The position numbers and the translations under genes were made by a program. A DNA stretch of 64,000 nt from Pleurostoma richardsiae (Eukaryota > Ascomycota > Sordariomycetes > Calosphaeriales > Pleurostomataceae), in the NCBI GenBank assembly GCA_030052745.1, contig JANBVO010000006.1:930001-994000 (forward strand), written 5' to 3'. Numbering within the stretch: position 1 is the first letter of the stretch; each line of letters opens with the position of its first letter. Under the pieces are notes generated by a model, which did no database searches, had not been told where the DNA came from, and saw only the letters and a program-made list of their open reading frames with translations. This document shows positions 55,674 through 64,000 of the stretch, piece by piece.

Positions 55674-58600
55674 ATGTCCCGGATTATGGCCCTCAAGGCC
55701 AGAGATGTAGCCCTTGCCGGAATTGCGGGCTTCATCGCTTGGGGCTACGCCACCAGCTGGTTTCCTGCTATTCGATTCGCCGGATATGCCTTCGTCACAG
55801 GCGCTCTCGTCACGCTCCTGGGACTCCTTGCAGCCGTGCTGCTCACTTCGAGAGGCTCCGAATATCGACGAGTCCAGCAATCCCCGCTGCCTCGTGGCGT
55901 CGTATTCCTAGGGTCGAGGAATTGGAAGAAGGAAGTCGCTGGGCTGCAGAAGCGCCAGACCTACACGAGAGCGCCTTTGTACGATGCCTCCCCGAAGATA
56001 TGCGGTGCTCTCGACGACATCCTCGACCTGGTCGAGCGAGATTTTATCTCCTCCTGGTACTCCAAGATCAGCCCGAACCCGATCTTCACAAACGAGGTGG
56101 ACAAAGCCATACGATGCGCCATCGTCGGGCTTCGCGATCGCCTGTTCGAGCTAGATCTTCCAGAAGTCCTCACCACTCGACTGGTTCCGATAATGACGGC
56201 GCACTTTCGCGATTTCTACGAGGCTGAACGGTCGGTCCGGGGAAAGAAGCTGAACCGCTCGGTGACCGAGTCTGAAGAGCTGGATCTTGCGATTGCGTCC
56301 AAATACAGAGACGGGAAGCTCCATCCGGCGGCGAGCTTGGCTTATTCGGACATGAAACTGGCCCAGCAAGACTATCTCCGCCAGAAGGTCTCTGGCATAT
56401 TGCCTGAGCTTCTTCCAGAGAAGACGATCAACAGTCGCGCAGTGGCGACCATCATCCGCGAGGTTGTCGCTTGCGCCGTCCTGTTCCCGGTGATGCAAAT
56501 ACTCTCTGACCCGGACACCTGGAATCAGCTTATGGAGAACTATGGTCGGAGCGTGCTGCAGGACCGGTCCACAGTCAGGAAGCTCCGAGCGGCTCTGGAT
56601 GAGCATGCCTCGCCGGCTCCGAAAAGCGGCAAGCCAATAGCCTTCCCACGGCTCGTGCCCGGCGATAGCGAGAGGAAGTTTGAGAAGTTCGTGCGGACGA
56701 TCCGCAAGGTCAACAATTTGTCCGATGCGAGGAGATTTAGGAGCGAGGTCACAAGCCAGTTGAAGAAGGATTCTCAGCAAGAAGACCAGGACCAGGTCTA
56801 CCTTCGCCGCTTAGAGATGGGCAAGAGGCTTCTTGACCAGAAGGTACAGATTCTCGCCGCGGGTGGAGATCGGCGTGCTATTCCGTCGAGCTACACGATT
56901 GGCACCCCAACAGTATCACGCCTTGAAAACGCTACTCTGGTGGAGCTGCTGCGAGACCCTTCTGGGCTATCCTACTTCATGGAGTACATGGACAGGCAGC
57001 GTCTCCTTACTCTGGTGCAATTCTGGCTCGTCGTCGATGGCTTCCGGAATCCCCTCGAGGACGAGGCCATCGGAGACGAGCAGCTACCACTGTCTCTCCC
57101 ACCTTGGACTGATTCGGACAGGCTAGATCTGGCACAAATTGAGCAAGCATACCTCTCCAAGCCGGAGATCAAGATTTCGGAGTCATCCAGACGTGCCGTG
57201 CGGGAGTTCCTCGAGGCTGGGAAAGCCGCGACTCCTGAGCAGTATTACATAGCACGACGCGCAATATTGAGGGCCCAGAGTGCGGTCCTTGACGAGATGG
57301 AGGCGAAATATTTCCATGGTTTCAAGAAATCCGACCTATTCTACAAGTGTCTCGCTTCTGAAGAAGCAGCTAGGAGTATTCCTACGCCCACGGCCGGGGT
57401 AGTCAGGCAACCTTCGCCTTCACCCTCAGCATCGACCTTAAGCAGGGCTTCGCAATCATACACGGGCTCTGGTAAACCTGCGGCTGTCACACGACTTGCG
57501 ACCAAGCTGAACACCAAGGTTCACCTAAACCGCCGAGTTGAGTCGTCGTCCGATCTTCTCTCGCATCGCAATGGTAGCGGCAACGGCCTAGATTCCTCGA
57601 TCGAACCCCGTAGATCCTTGGATGACAGCTCTCCCAATCCGCTGTTTGACGACGAGTTGGACAACGACCCGTTGGCGGATTCTGTCCAAAGCCTTGAGCA
57701 CGAGGTTTCTGAGCCCCATCCTGACACGAAGGTCGTGCAGGCTGTAGAGGAGGCGCTGAATAGCATTATCGAGGACAGCCGGCCACCGACCTCGGAAGAC
57801 CTGCAGGCGTCCATTTTCGGAAATGAAGACGGGGTATCGAGCATCTTCTCTGAAAACGACTCGAAGAGAGGATCCCTTGACATACCTAGACCTCTCTCTG
57901 TCGCGCCGGGCAAGGAGCACGAGAAGCCGAGCCTAGCATCACTGGGTCTCGTGGGCTCGGCCCCTCGGATTGGCGTCTTCGACGATGACCTCTTCGGAGA
58001 TGAAAACAAATATCTTTCAGATGACCCCGAAGATGCCGATGAAGTAAAGAAGACGGATGATGCAGACGAAGTCCACGAGGCGGCTCCTGGAGACCTTGGC
58101 CTAGCTGAAGCCATCACTGTCCTTACCAATGATATCGACCGCCTCGTTGCGCAGGAGGCAGTGGTAGATTCTTTACTAAGGAAGGCCGAGTTGACGAACA
58201 ATACCGCGGAGCTGAGAATTCTACGCAAGTCCAAGGCAAGCTTGGAAAGAGAAATTCGGCGGAAGGAGTTGCAGAGACAACAATACGTGATACAGGAAAG
58301 CGATAATAGTCTCTACGGCAGGTCTGCTGTTAAGATCAAGGCGATCCAAGTTGGCCGTGATGACGACGGTAAAGAATTCGCTCTTTATGTCATCGAAGTC
58401 CAGCGGAACGCCGGGGAGAAGATGCCGGCCGCGACATGGACAGTCACCCGTCGATATAGCGAGTTTCTGCAGCTGCATCAGAGACTGCGCTCCCGATACC
58501 CTTCTGTCAGAAACCTGGACTTCCCTAGGCGGCGAGTGGTCATGAAACTGCAGAGTGAGTTCCTAAAGAAACGGCGTATGGCACTGGAGAAGTATCTGCG

Positions 58601-59321
58601 CGAACTTCTCCAGCTCCCCGATGTCTGTCGGAGCCGCGACTTACGCGCGTTTCTCTCTCAAAGTGTGATATTGCAGGGGCAAGATCTCATCGACCGCGAA
58701 GACAAGAAGGACATGATCACGAGACTATACGACTCGGTGACGGACGGAGTCGAGGACATCCTGGGCAGCATCCCGGTCCTAGACCAGCTATCGCTCGCGG
58801 GGCAGAACCTCATCGCGGCGGCGACGAGCCAGCTCAGCACGATGCCGCTGACCCTCAACGAAGACACCATGAACACCGCCGAGGCGGAGGCGGAGCTCAA
58901 CGCCTTCGAGAACAGGGAGCTCGAGCCCTTCGTTAAGCCCATCTGCGACATCTTCCTCGAGGTCTTCGAGCTCAACCGCGGCAACAACTGGCTGCGCGGG
59001 CGCGCCGTGGTCGTGGTCCTCCACCAGCTGCTGGGCGGCACCATCGAGCGCAAGCTGCGGGACAACGTCCGGCTGCTAGTGCAGGAGGATGCGGTCCTAC
59101 GGTACATTGCTCTGCTGAGAGACAGTATGTGGCCCGGCGGGGAGCTGCCGAAAGACCGGAAGCCGCGCAGCGCGGCGGAGAAGACGAGGACGCGGAGGGA
59201 GGCCAGCCTGATGCTGGCGACGCTGGTACCGGACCTTGCAGGCAGCGTCGTGGGCAGGCTGAATGCGCAGGCTGCGAGCCGGCGGATCTTTGCGACGTTC
59301 AATAATTCGAGACTGAAGTAA
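55674..59321 (+). CDS. MDM1-type sorting nexin (PXA-RGS-PX-nexin C)
   Basis: One uninterrupted frame of 1215 residues. Two hydrophobic N-terminal segments (about 10-70) should anchor it in the ER. A PXA domain follows (about 100-285), then an RGS-like domain (about 415-555, ATLVELLRDPSGLSYFMEYM). A long acidic Ser-rich linker leads to a PX domain (about 880-995, with VTRRYSEFLQLHQRLRSRYP) and a nexin C-terminal domain (about 1083-1200). Yeast Mdm1 tethers ER to vacuole and lipid droplets. Domain order and length match Mdm1/SNX13/SNX14. The frame extends upstream only to a TTG, so the ATG at 55674 is taken as the start; a second in-frame ATG lies four codons later. Confidence 0.93.
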   Translation: MSRIMALKARDVALAGIAGFIAWGYATSWFPAIRFAGYAFVTGALVTLLGLLAAVLLTSRGSEYRRVQQSPLPRGVVFLGSRNWKKEVAGLQKRQTYTRAPLYDASPKICGALDDILDLVERDFISSWYSKISPNPIFTNEVDKAIRCAIVGLRDRLFELDLPEVLTTRLVPIMTAHFRDFYEAERSVRGKKLNRSVTESEELDLAIASKYRDGKLHPAASLAYSDMKLAQQDYLRQKVSGILPELLPEKTINSRAVATIIREVVACAVLFPVMQILSDPDTWNQLMENYGRSVLQDRSTVRKLRAALDEHASPAPKSGKPIAFPRLVPGDSERKFEKFVRTIRKVNNLSDARRFRSEVTSQLKKDSQQEDQDQVYLRRLEMGKRLLDQKVQILAAGGDRRAIPSSYTIGTPTVSRLENATLVELLRDPSGLSYFMEYMDRQRLLTLVQFWLVVDGFRNPLEDEAIGDEQLPLSLPPWTDSDRLDLAQIEQAYLSKPEIKISESSRRAVREFLEAGKAATPEQYYIARRAILRAQSAVLDEMEAKYFHGFKKSDLFYKCLASEEAARSIPTPTAGVVRQPSPSPSASTLSRASQSYTGSGKPAAVTRLATKLNTKVHLNRRVESSSDLLSHRNGSGNGLDSSIEPRRSLDDSSPNPLFDDELDNDPLADSVQSLEHEVSEPHPDTKVVQAVEEALNSIIEDSRPPTSEDLQASIFGNEDGVSSIFSENDSKRGSLDIPRPLSVAPGKEHEKPSLASLGLVGSAPRIGVFDDDLFGDENKYLSDDPEDADEVKKTDDADEVHEAAPGDLGLAEAITVLTNDIDRLVAQEAVVDSLLRKAELTNNTAELRILRKSKASLEREIRRKELQRQQYVIQESDNSLYGRSAVKIKAIQVGRDDDGKEFALYVIEVQRNAGEKMPAATWTVTRRYSEFLQLHQRLRSRYPSVRNLDFPRRRVVMKLQSEFLKKRRMALEKYLRELLQLPDVCRSRDLRAFLSQSVILQGQDLIDREDKKDMITRLYDSVTDGVEDILGSIPVLDQLSLAGQNLIAAATSQLSTMPLTLNEDTMNTAEAEAELNAFENRELEPFVKPICDIFLEVFELNRGNNWLRGRAVVVVLHQLLGGTIERKLRDNVRLLVQEDAVLRYIALLRDSMWPGGELPKDRKPRSAAEKTRTRREASLMLATLVPDLAGSVVGRLNAQAASRRIFATFNNSRLK

Positions 59322-60778
59322 GTGGAAGTCTTGGTGCATGTAGTTTTGTTAACTCAGAAATGTGCGATACTAACACACTTGGCGGCACAGCGCACACCTG
59401 GCATTTACTTTCTTCGACGAGATCACTGATATCCTCTTCGGCGGCCGTTGATCTTCTACCTGAAACGGAAAGAGCGCGAGAAGGACCTGGTCAGCCAGGG
59501 AAAATTCATTTGGATGGCATAGCATCGGCGTTGGTGGCCTTTGCTCTACTTGACAGTCGCGTCAACAGCGACTTATTATTGTACGAATTTTGTGTCGTGT
59601 GTACAGTTGCTGCATTGATAGCGTTGCAGGCAATCTTTGGGGCTTGTTTCTGATACGGTTCTACGGAGAGCATGGCTCTCTTGGGTACATACTCCATTAT
59701 GATGGTAAATAATAATGATAATCAATACCATGGACAGGAGAGGCTGTGTCGATGCCTGAGAGGTACTTATGAGAATATGAAGAGAGCGCCTGTCGCAGGG
59801 CCATCTAGACCATCCTCGTACAGCATGCCGTGTCAAGAAGTGTCAAGCATGCGTCCTGCAGATTGTCTTACATGGCTTTCGCCCGGTTAGTATGAGGTGG
59901 TTGGTCTAGTTGACGTGGCAGCCACTGACTCTTGACGCCACCAACACTGAGAAAAGCGTCCGTTTGAGGCAAACAGTCTTCAACTAACTGTGCAATTTCA
60001 TGTGAAGGGCCGTACTCTAAGCCCCGTACTATTACCATGTGATAAGTTATGCACCGCCGGCACCTCGTCTGTACTCTATACCTGCAACATTGCATCGTTA
60101 GTTGTGAACTTTCATCGATACCACCGTACTACCAGTAACAGGTCGAACAAGAGAGGTGTGTGGTACGTGCGCGCCACTTAGTTTGTATGCAATTGTGCAT
60201 GTCCCAGCACATTTCCTAAAGCGGGATAGCGGGTACACTAAGAGGCAGCTGCTCCTTCTCCAACAGGCGGCCCGCGCAGCTACACTAACACGCTAGACAG
60301 ACTAGAGAGTACGTACTCCCTGGAAGGCTGGAGGGCCTGGCGTTGCACAAGTGCACGGGCCACTGTCCATCGACCTTTCCTTTTCCCCTTATCCTGCCCG
60401 CCTCACTCTTTGATTCCTCACCGTCCCTCCTCCATCACTACCCAACTCCAAACTCACCCCGCAAACTCCTCTTCTCCGGCGCATCGCGACCAGAGGTCGC
60501 ATAACCGTCGTCGCAGCCACGAAACCTGCGCAAAAGCATCTGTTCACCGAATCAACAGCCAAACGGTTCGTTCGTCCGCCAAATCTTTCCTTCCCTGGAC
60601 CCGCTGGGAGCTAGCTGGATAGCTGTTTTCTGGAACTGGAGGCTCTGGAGCTGCCGGTTTTTCCTCAACTCCCCCGCCACCACCACCGCATCCCAGGCTG
60701 GCCTTGCCTCTCCGCCTCACAACACACCTGCCACCTGCCTTCCCGTGCCTGACCTGATACCTGGACAATACAGCAGCC
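59322..60778. other. Intergenic, promoter of the SR protein gene
   Basis: Short frames only. 60360-60480 is pyrimidine-rich on the plus strand, typical of a strongly expressed fungal promoter or leader. No TATA box is obvious. Confidence 0.45.
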
Positions 60779-62447
60779 ATGACTGAAGTGTCATCCACCC
60801 GTCTGTACTTGGGCAACCTGCCCCGGAATGGTAAGTATCCCTGAGCGTTCCCGTCGCGCACGTCCTCCAGGCCAAGCTGCACGCCCGTTCCACCACCACC
60901 TGTTGGATGCACCCTCTCGTGCTGACGCTCCCGAAGCCACCAAGGCCGATGTCGAGGCCCACTTCGCTTCCCATGGCACTGGAGAGATTACCGAGATCAA
61001 GCTCATGAATGGCTTCGGCTTCATTGAGTACAAGGACGCCATGGACGCCCGCGATGTCGTTCCAGGTAAGCAAGCAATCGTCGACTCCTTCCCCTCCTCT
61101 TTGGTCATTCTAGGATGGAAGACTGACGCCTTTCTTTCTGATGCAGCTTTCCGTACGTTTTCGGACCTCCATGGACAGCAAGGAACACCCTGATCCGTTA
61201 TTCCGTGGCTAATACTTGCAACAAGATGGATCCCAGTTCATGGGCGAACGTCTGACCGTCCAGTTCGCGCGAGGCTCTCGTCACCGCGAAGCTGGTGCTG
61301 GCGGCAGCACCTTTGGTAATAACGACCGCAGCGCTCCAAGGCCCCGCCGCACGCCGCACCGCATGCAAATCAGTGGGCTTCCGAGCGATACCAGCTGGCA
61401 GGTCTGTTCTTCCCGTTCTCTATCGCCGGATTCACGGATTCCCCTTTTCCCCTGTGTCTCGTAGGATACGTGGCCGTCTTTGGTTTGGTTGGTATCCTGC
61501 GGAGCCGGCCATCTAGTCAGGATTCTTTCCCAAACTGCCATGCTCCGTCACTTGTTTCGGCGTCTTGGGATATTGGAGACTGGCATTCTCGTGGAGGCTA
61601 TTCCCCATCAACTGGATCTTGAACCTCTGACCGCCCCGCCTTTGGCTTGCCCCCCTGGACGTGGTTCTGGTCATCTTGGACCACTCGCGGCCTATCAGCA
61701 AACCTCCTTCCCGCCTGGACCTCAACTTACATGGATTCTGGTTCTAGGACCTGAAAGACTTCGCTCGCCAGTCCGGCCTTGACGTTGTCTACTCTGAGAC
61801 CGGTCGCAATGGCAACGGAGAAGGGTATGTCGCTGCCCCGCCACATGCAATCGCCTGATGCTAAGTTATGAACAGTTTCGTGGAGTTCGAGACTGCTGCT
61901 GATCTGAAGAAAGCGGTTGACGCGCTCGACGGGCGCGATTTCAAGGAACAGCGTGTTACCTGTGTCGCTAACGTAGGTGAAATCTACTTTCTCGTTTCAT
62001 TTAATGCTGACAGCTAGTCAGACCCAGCCCGATCCTCCAGCAAGAGATAGCCGCAACCGTTCGCGCTCTCCCAATGGCCGGCGACCGTATCCGCCTCCGC
62101 GTGATGACTATGACCGCCGGGCTCCTGCTCCTGGCGGGTACAGCCCTCGCCGGGACGGTTACCGTGATGGTTACCGCGATAGAAGCCCGCCTCGTCGCGA
62201 TTACTATGACGACCGTGCGCGCTATCGATCTCCTCCGCGCCGGGGCCCTGTGGACGATTACCCTCCTCCTCGCGGCCGCTACGATGATCCCTACCGCCGT
62301 GACTACCCCCCGCCTGACCCCTATGCGGCACCCCGGCCCTATGAGCGCCCTCCTCCGCGCGACTTCCCGCCGCGCGAGGCTGGCTATGGACCTCGGGACG
62401 GTGGTTACCCCCGAGGTGACTATGAGCGGGGTGGTCGCTACTGGTAA
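60779..62447 (+). CDS. SRP2-like SR protein, pre-mRNA splicing factor
   Basis: Seven exons, 60779-60830, 60937-61065, 61147-61152 (6 bases), 61226-61401, 61748-61824, 61876-61972 and 62022-62447, give 320 residues. RRM1 (about 8-80) starts TRLYLGNLPRN and has NGFGFIEYKD as RNP1. The 6-base exon completes PAFHGSQFMGERLTVQF. RRM2 (about 103-175) begins HRMQISGLP, contains SWQDLKDFARQSG (the SR pseudo-RRM signature) and GFVEFETAADL. The tail is Arg/Ser/Pro/Tyr/Asp-rich with RSRSPNGRR and SPPRR repeats. This layout matches S. pombe Srp2 and filamentous-fungal relatives. Intron 4 is 346 bases, much longer than the rest. Confidence 0.92.
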
Positions 62448-63033
62448 ATCGCTCCGTCCTCTGATCTGCGCGGTCCTTGACCTTTATAAATAGATCACGG
62501 ATCACACTCCCACACTAAATGGGCCTCATCGCGGGGTGATGCCGATCTGCCGGCTGGGGACCTCGTGAGTACAGGGTTTACGGTCACTTTCCTATTTCAT
62601 CTTCGCCAAAAATTGCACGGCTGCGGCTACCTACGCCCTGCGCGCGGTGAGCACAGGACGAAGCTTTGATGGGATGATGGATGATGCATTATGGAATTTT
62701 CGTCCTTTTTTCTCTGCTGGTTGACTCGGAAAAGCAAATTCCAGGGGTTTATCATATTTTAAAGGTGGTTTACTAAACGCCCCTGTGCTGGATGGGCGGG
62801 ATCCAGCCTCTAGTATGTACGTTTAACGATCGCTCGCAACATGCCTCGACGGCTATGTACTTGTAACGAAATAGGTTCCAAACTGAGAAGTCAAAAATCA
62901 CCCACTTGCGCCGCTCTTGGTTGCAGCTCAGGCTCGTATTGAGTCTCTTGCCCAGTATCTCAGGGGTATTAGGATGCATTGACCTCAACGGAGCAGAAAC
63001 GGACTATGATGCTGCATTACGCTTATTGCTTCC
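62448..63033. other. Convergent 3' flanks
   Basis: Between the SR protein stop and the glutathione transferase stop. A/T-rich stretches around 62690-62780 fit polyadenylation regions. No gene seen. Confidence 0.5.
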
Positions 63034-63947
63034 TCATGGCGAAGCGTACTTGTAGTTATACTGCTTCTTCGCCTCCGCCAAGAACGCCTGCGCCTTGTCC
63101 TCCCTCTCGATGACATCCTTGTCGCCCTGGGCGATCTTCCCGGCGATGGCGACGTTAGACATGGCCGACTCGCTCGGCACGGCGAACCCCCTCTGCACGC
63201 CGGGCCGCTCGCGGCACCGCTGCAGCCAGGCCTCCACGCTGGGGAACTGGCCGGGCAGGTCGATGCCCGCGAGGCGCGAGCCGTTGGCCCAGCCGAGCAG
63301 GCCGATGTCGGCGATGCTGAAGCGGCCGCGGCCCGCGCCGGCGACGAAGTCGCGGTCGCGCAGGCGCGCGTCCAGGATGCCGTACAGGCGCTCGGTCTCA
63401 CCGACGTAGCGCTGGACGCCGTAGGGGATGCGCTCCTTTGTGAAGCGGAGGAAGTGGTTGGCTTGGCCTTGCCTATTTGGGAGGGTTTGCCCGTTCAGTA
63501 TGGATAAGGATGATGCCTGGGAGACGAAAGAAAGAAACCAGGAGAGGCAAGCAAAGAGAGAAAGGGGTGGGAGTGACTCGTGTGAACAAGAAGGGCGGGA
63601 GGGAAAAGAAGTAAAAGGAACTCACATGGGCCCGAGACCGCCGTGCTGCCAGGCCAGCCACGTCTCGCACTCGAAGTACTCGTCGGAGGCGTAGGGGAAG
63701 GACAGCAGGTTGTCCGGGTCATAGTGGGCGGTCAGGTAGTGCAGGATAGCGATGCCCTCGAAGACGGCGAAGCCGCCGCGGTCGTGGTCGACGATGGCGG
63801 GGATGCGGCCGTTGGGGCAGATTGCGGTGTACCAGGGCTGCTTCTGCGTGTTCTTCATGATGTTGATGGCCTGCCAGGTGTACTCCTTGCCGTAGGCTTC
63901 CTTCAGCTCCTCGAGGACGATGGTGGCCTTGTAGCCGTTGGGGGTGC
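63034..63947 (-). CDS. Glutathione S-transferase, 5' end beyond the window
   Basis: Two minus-strand exons are visible, 63947-63626 and 63472-63034. They join across a 153-base intron to restore GLGPMQGQANHF. An acceptor (CCCTAG) precedes the first, so at least one upstream exon with the start lies outside. The N-terminal thioredoxin-like fold has the start of a helix (NGYKATIVLEEL), then NPNGRIPAI-like CPNGRIPAIVDHD and FEGIAILHYL. The C-terminal helical domain has RFSIADIGLLGWA. The protein ends YNYKYASP. It resembles fungal Ure2-like / theta-type transferases acting on glutathione conjugates. Confidence 0.88.
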
Positions 63948-64000
63948 CTAGGGACGACGTCAGCGGGTGAGGTCTGAGGGAGTGATGAAGGGGAGTGAGG

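Overview
This is a gene-dense window of eukaryotic nuclear DNA from a filamentous ascomycete, most likely a Sordariomycete. Four things point there. Introns are short (about 50-90 bases) with GTRAGT-like donors and CTAAY branch sites. GC content is high. The genes are ordinary housekeeping loci on both strands with no operons. Several families are typical of Pezizomycotina: an RXT2 subunit, a BRC1/RTT107 BRCT protein, a DUF7820-like membrane protein and a BCS1-like AAA ATPase. I rebuilt spliced models by joining reading frames at donor and acceptor sites that keep frame and restore conserved protein motifs.

Left edge to 3.4 kb: gene-poor. It holds a possible exon fragment leaving the window, a degenerate tandem repeat of about 110 bases, a strong hairpin, and a C2H2 zinc-finger frame with no start codon. 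3.4-12.8 kb: an Apd1/Aim32-like Fe-S protein, RXT2 (Rpd3L histone deacetylase complex), TRAPPC11 and an alpha/beta hydrolase ending in the peroxisomal signal AKL. 14.9-24.3 kb: a secreted type-B carboxylesterase, BRC1/RTT107, VPS25 (ESCRT-II) and NDC80 (kinetochore). 24.8-36.4 kb: PEX14, an HSL-type esterase, a DHCR24-like FAD sterol reductase homologue, HMG-CoA synthase and a BCS1-like AAA ATPase.

36.4-47.4 kb is sparse: about 4.6 kb without a supported gene, a Pro/Gly-rich protein of unknown function, and an NAD-dependent epimerase. 47.4-64 kb is dense again: a DUF7820-like membrane protein, a CCDC174 homologue, a two-exon small membrane protein, homoserine dehydrogenase, TRM8 (tRNA m7G46), MDM1-type sorting nexin, an SRP2-like SR protein and a glutathione S-transferase cut by the right edge.

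Most neighbours are functionally unrelated, as is normal for fungi. Possible exceptions are the adjacent esterase, DHCR24-like and HMG-CoA synthase genes, which all touch sterol or isoprenoid chemistry. I see no virus-like element, transposase, CRISPR array or rRNA gene. No confident tRNA gene was found, but I could not scan exhaustively. The most unusual features are two predicted microexons (7 bases in PEX14, 6 bases in the SR gene), a complete 50-codon small ORF downstream of HMG-CoA synthase, and the repeat and hairpin region at the left edge.
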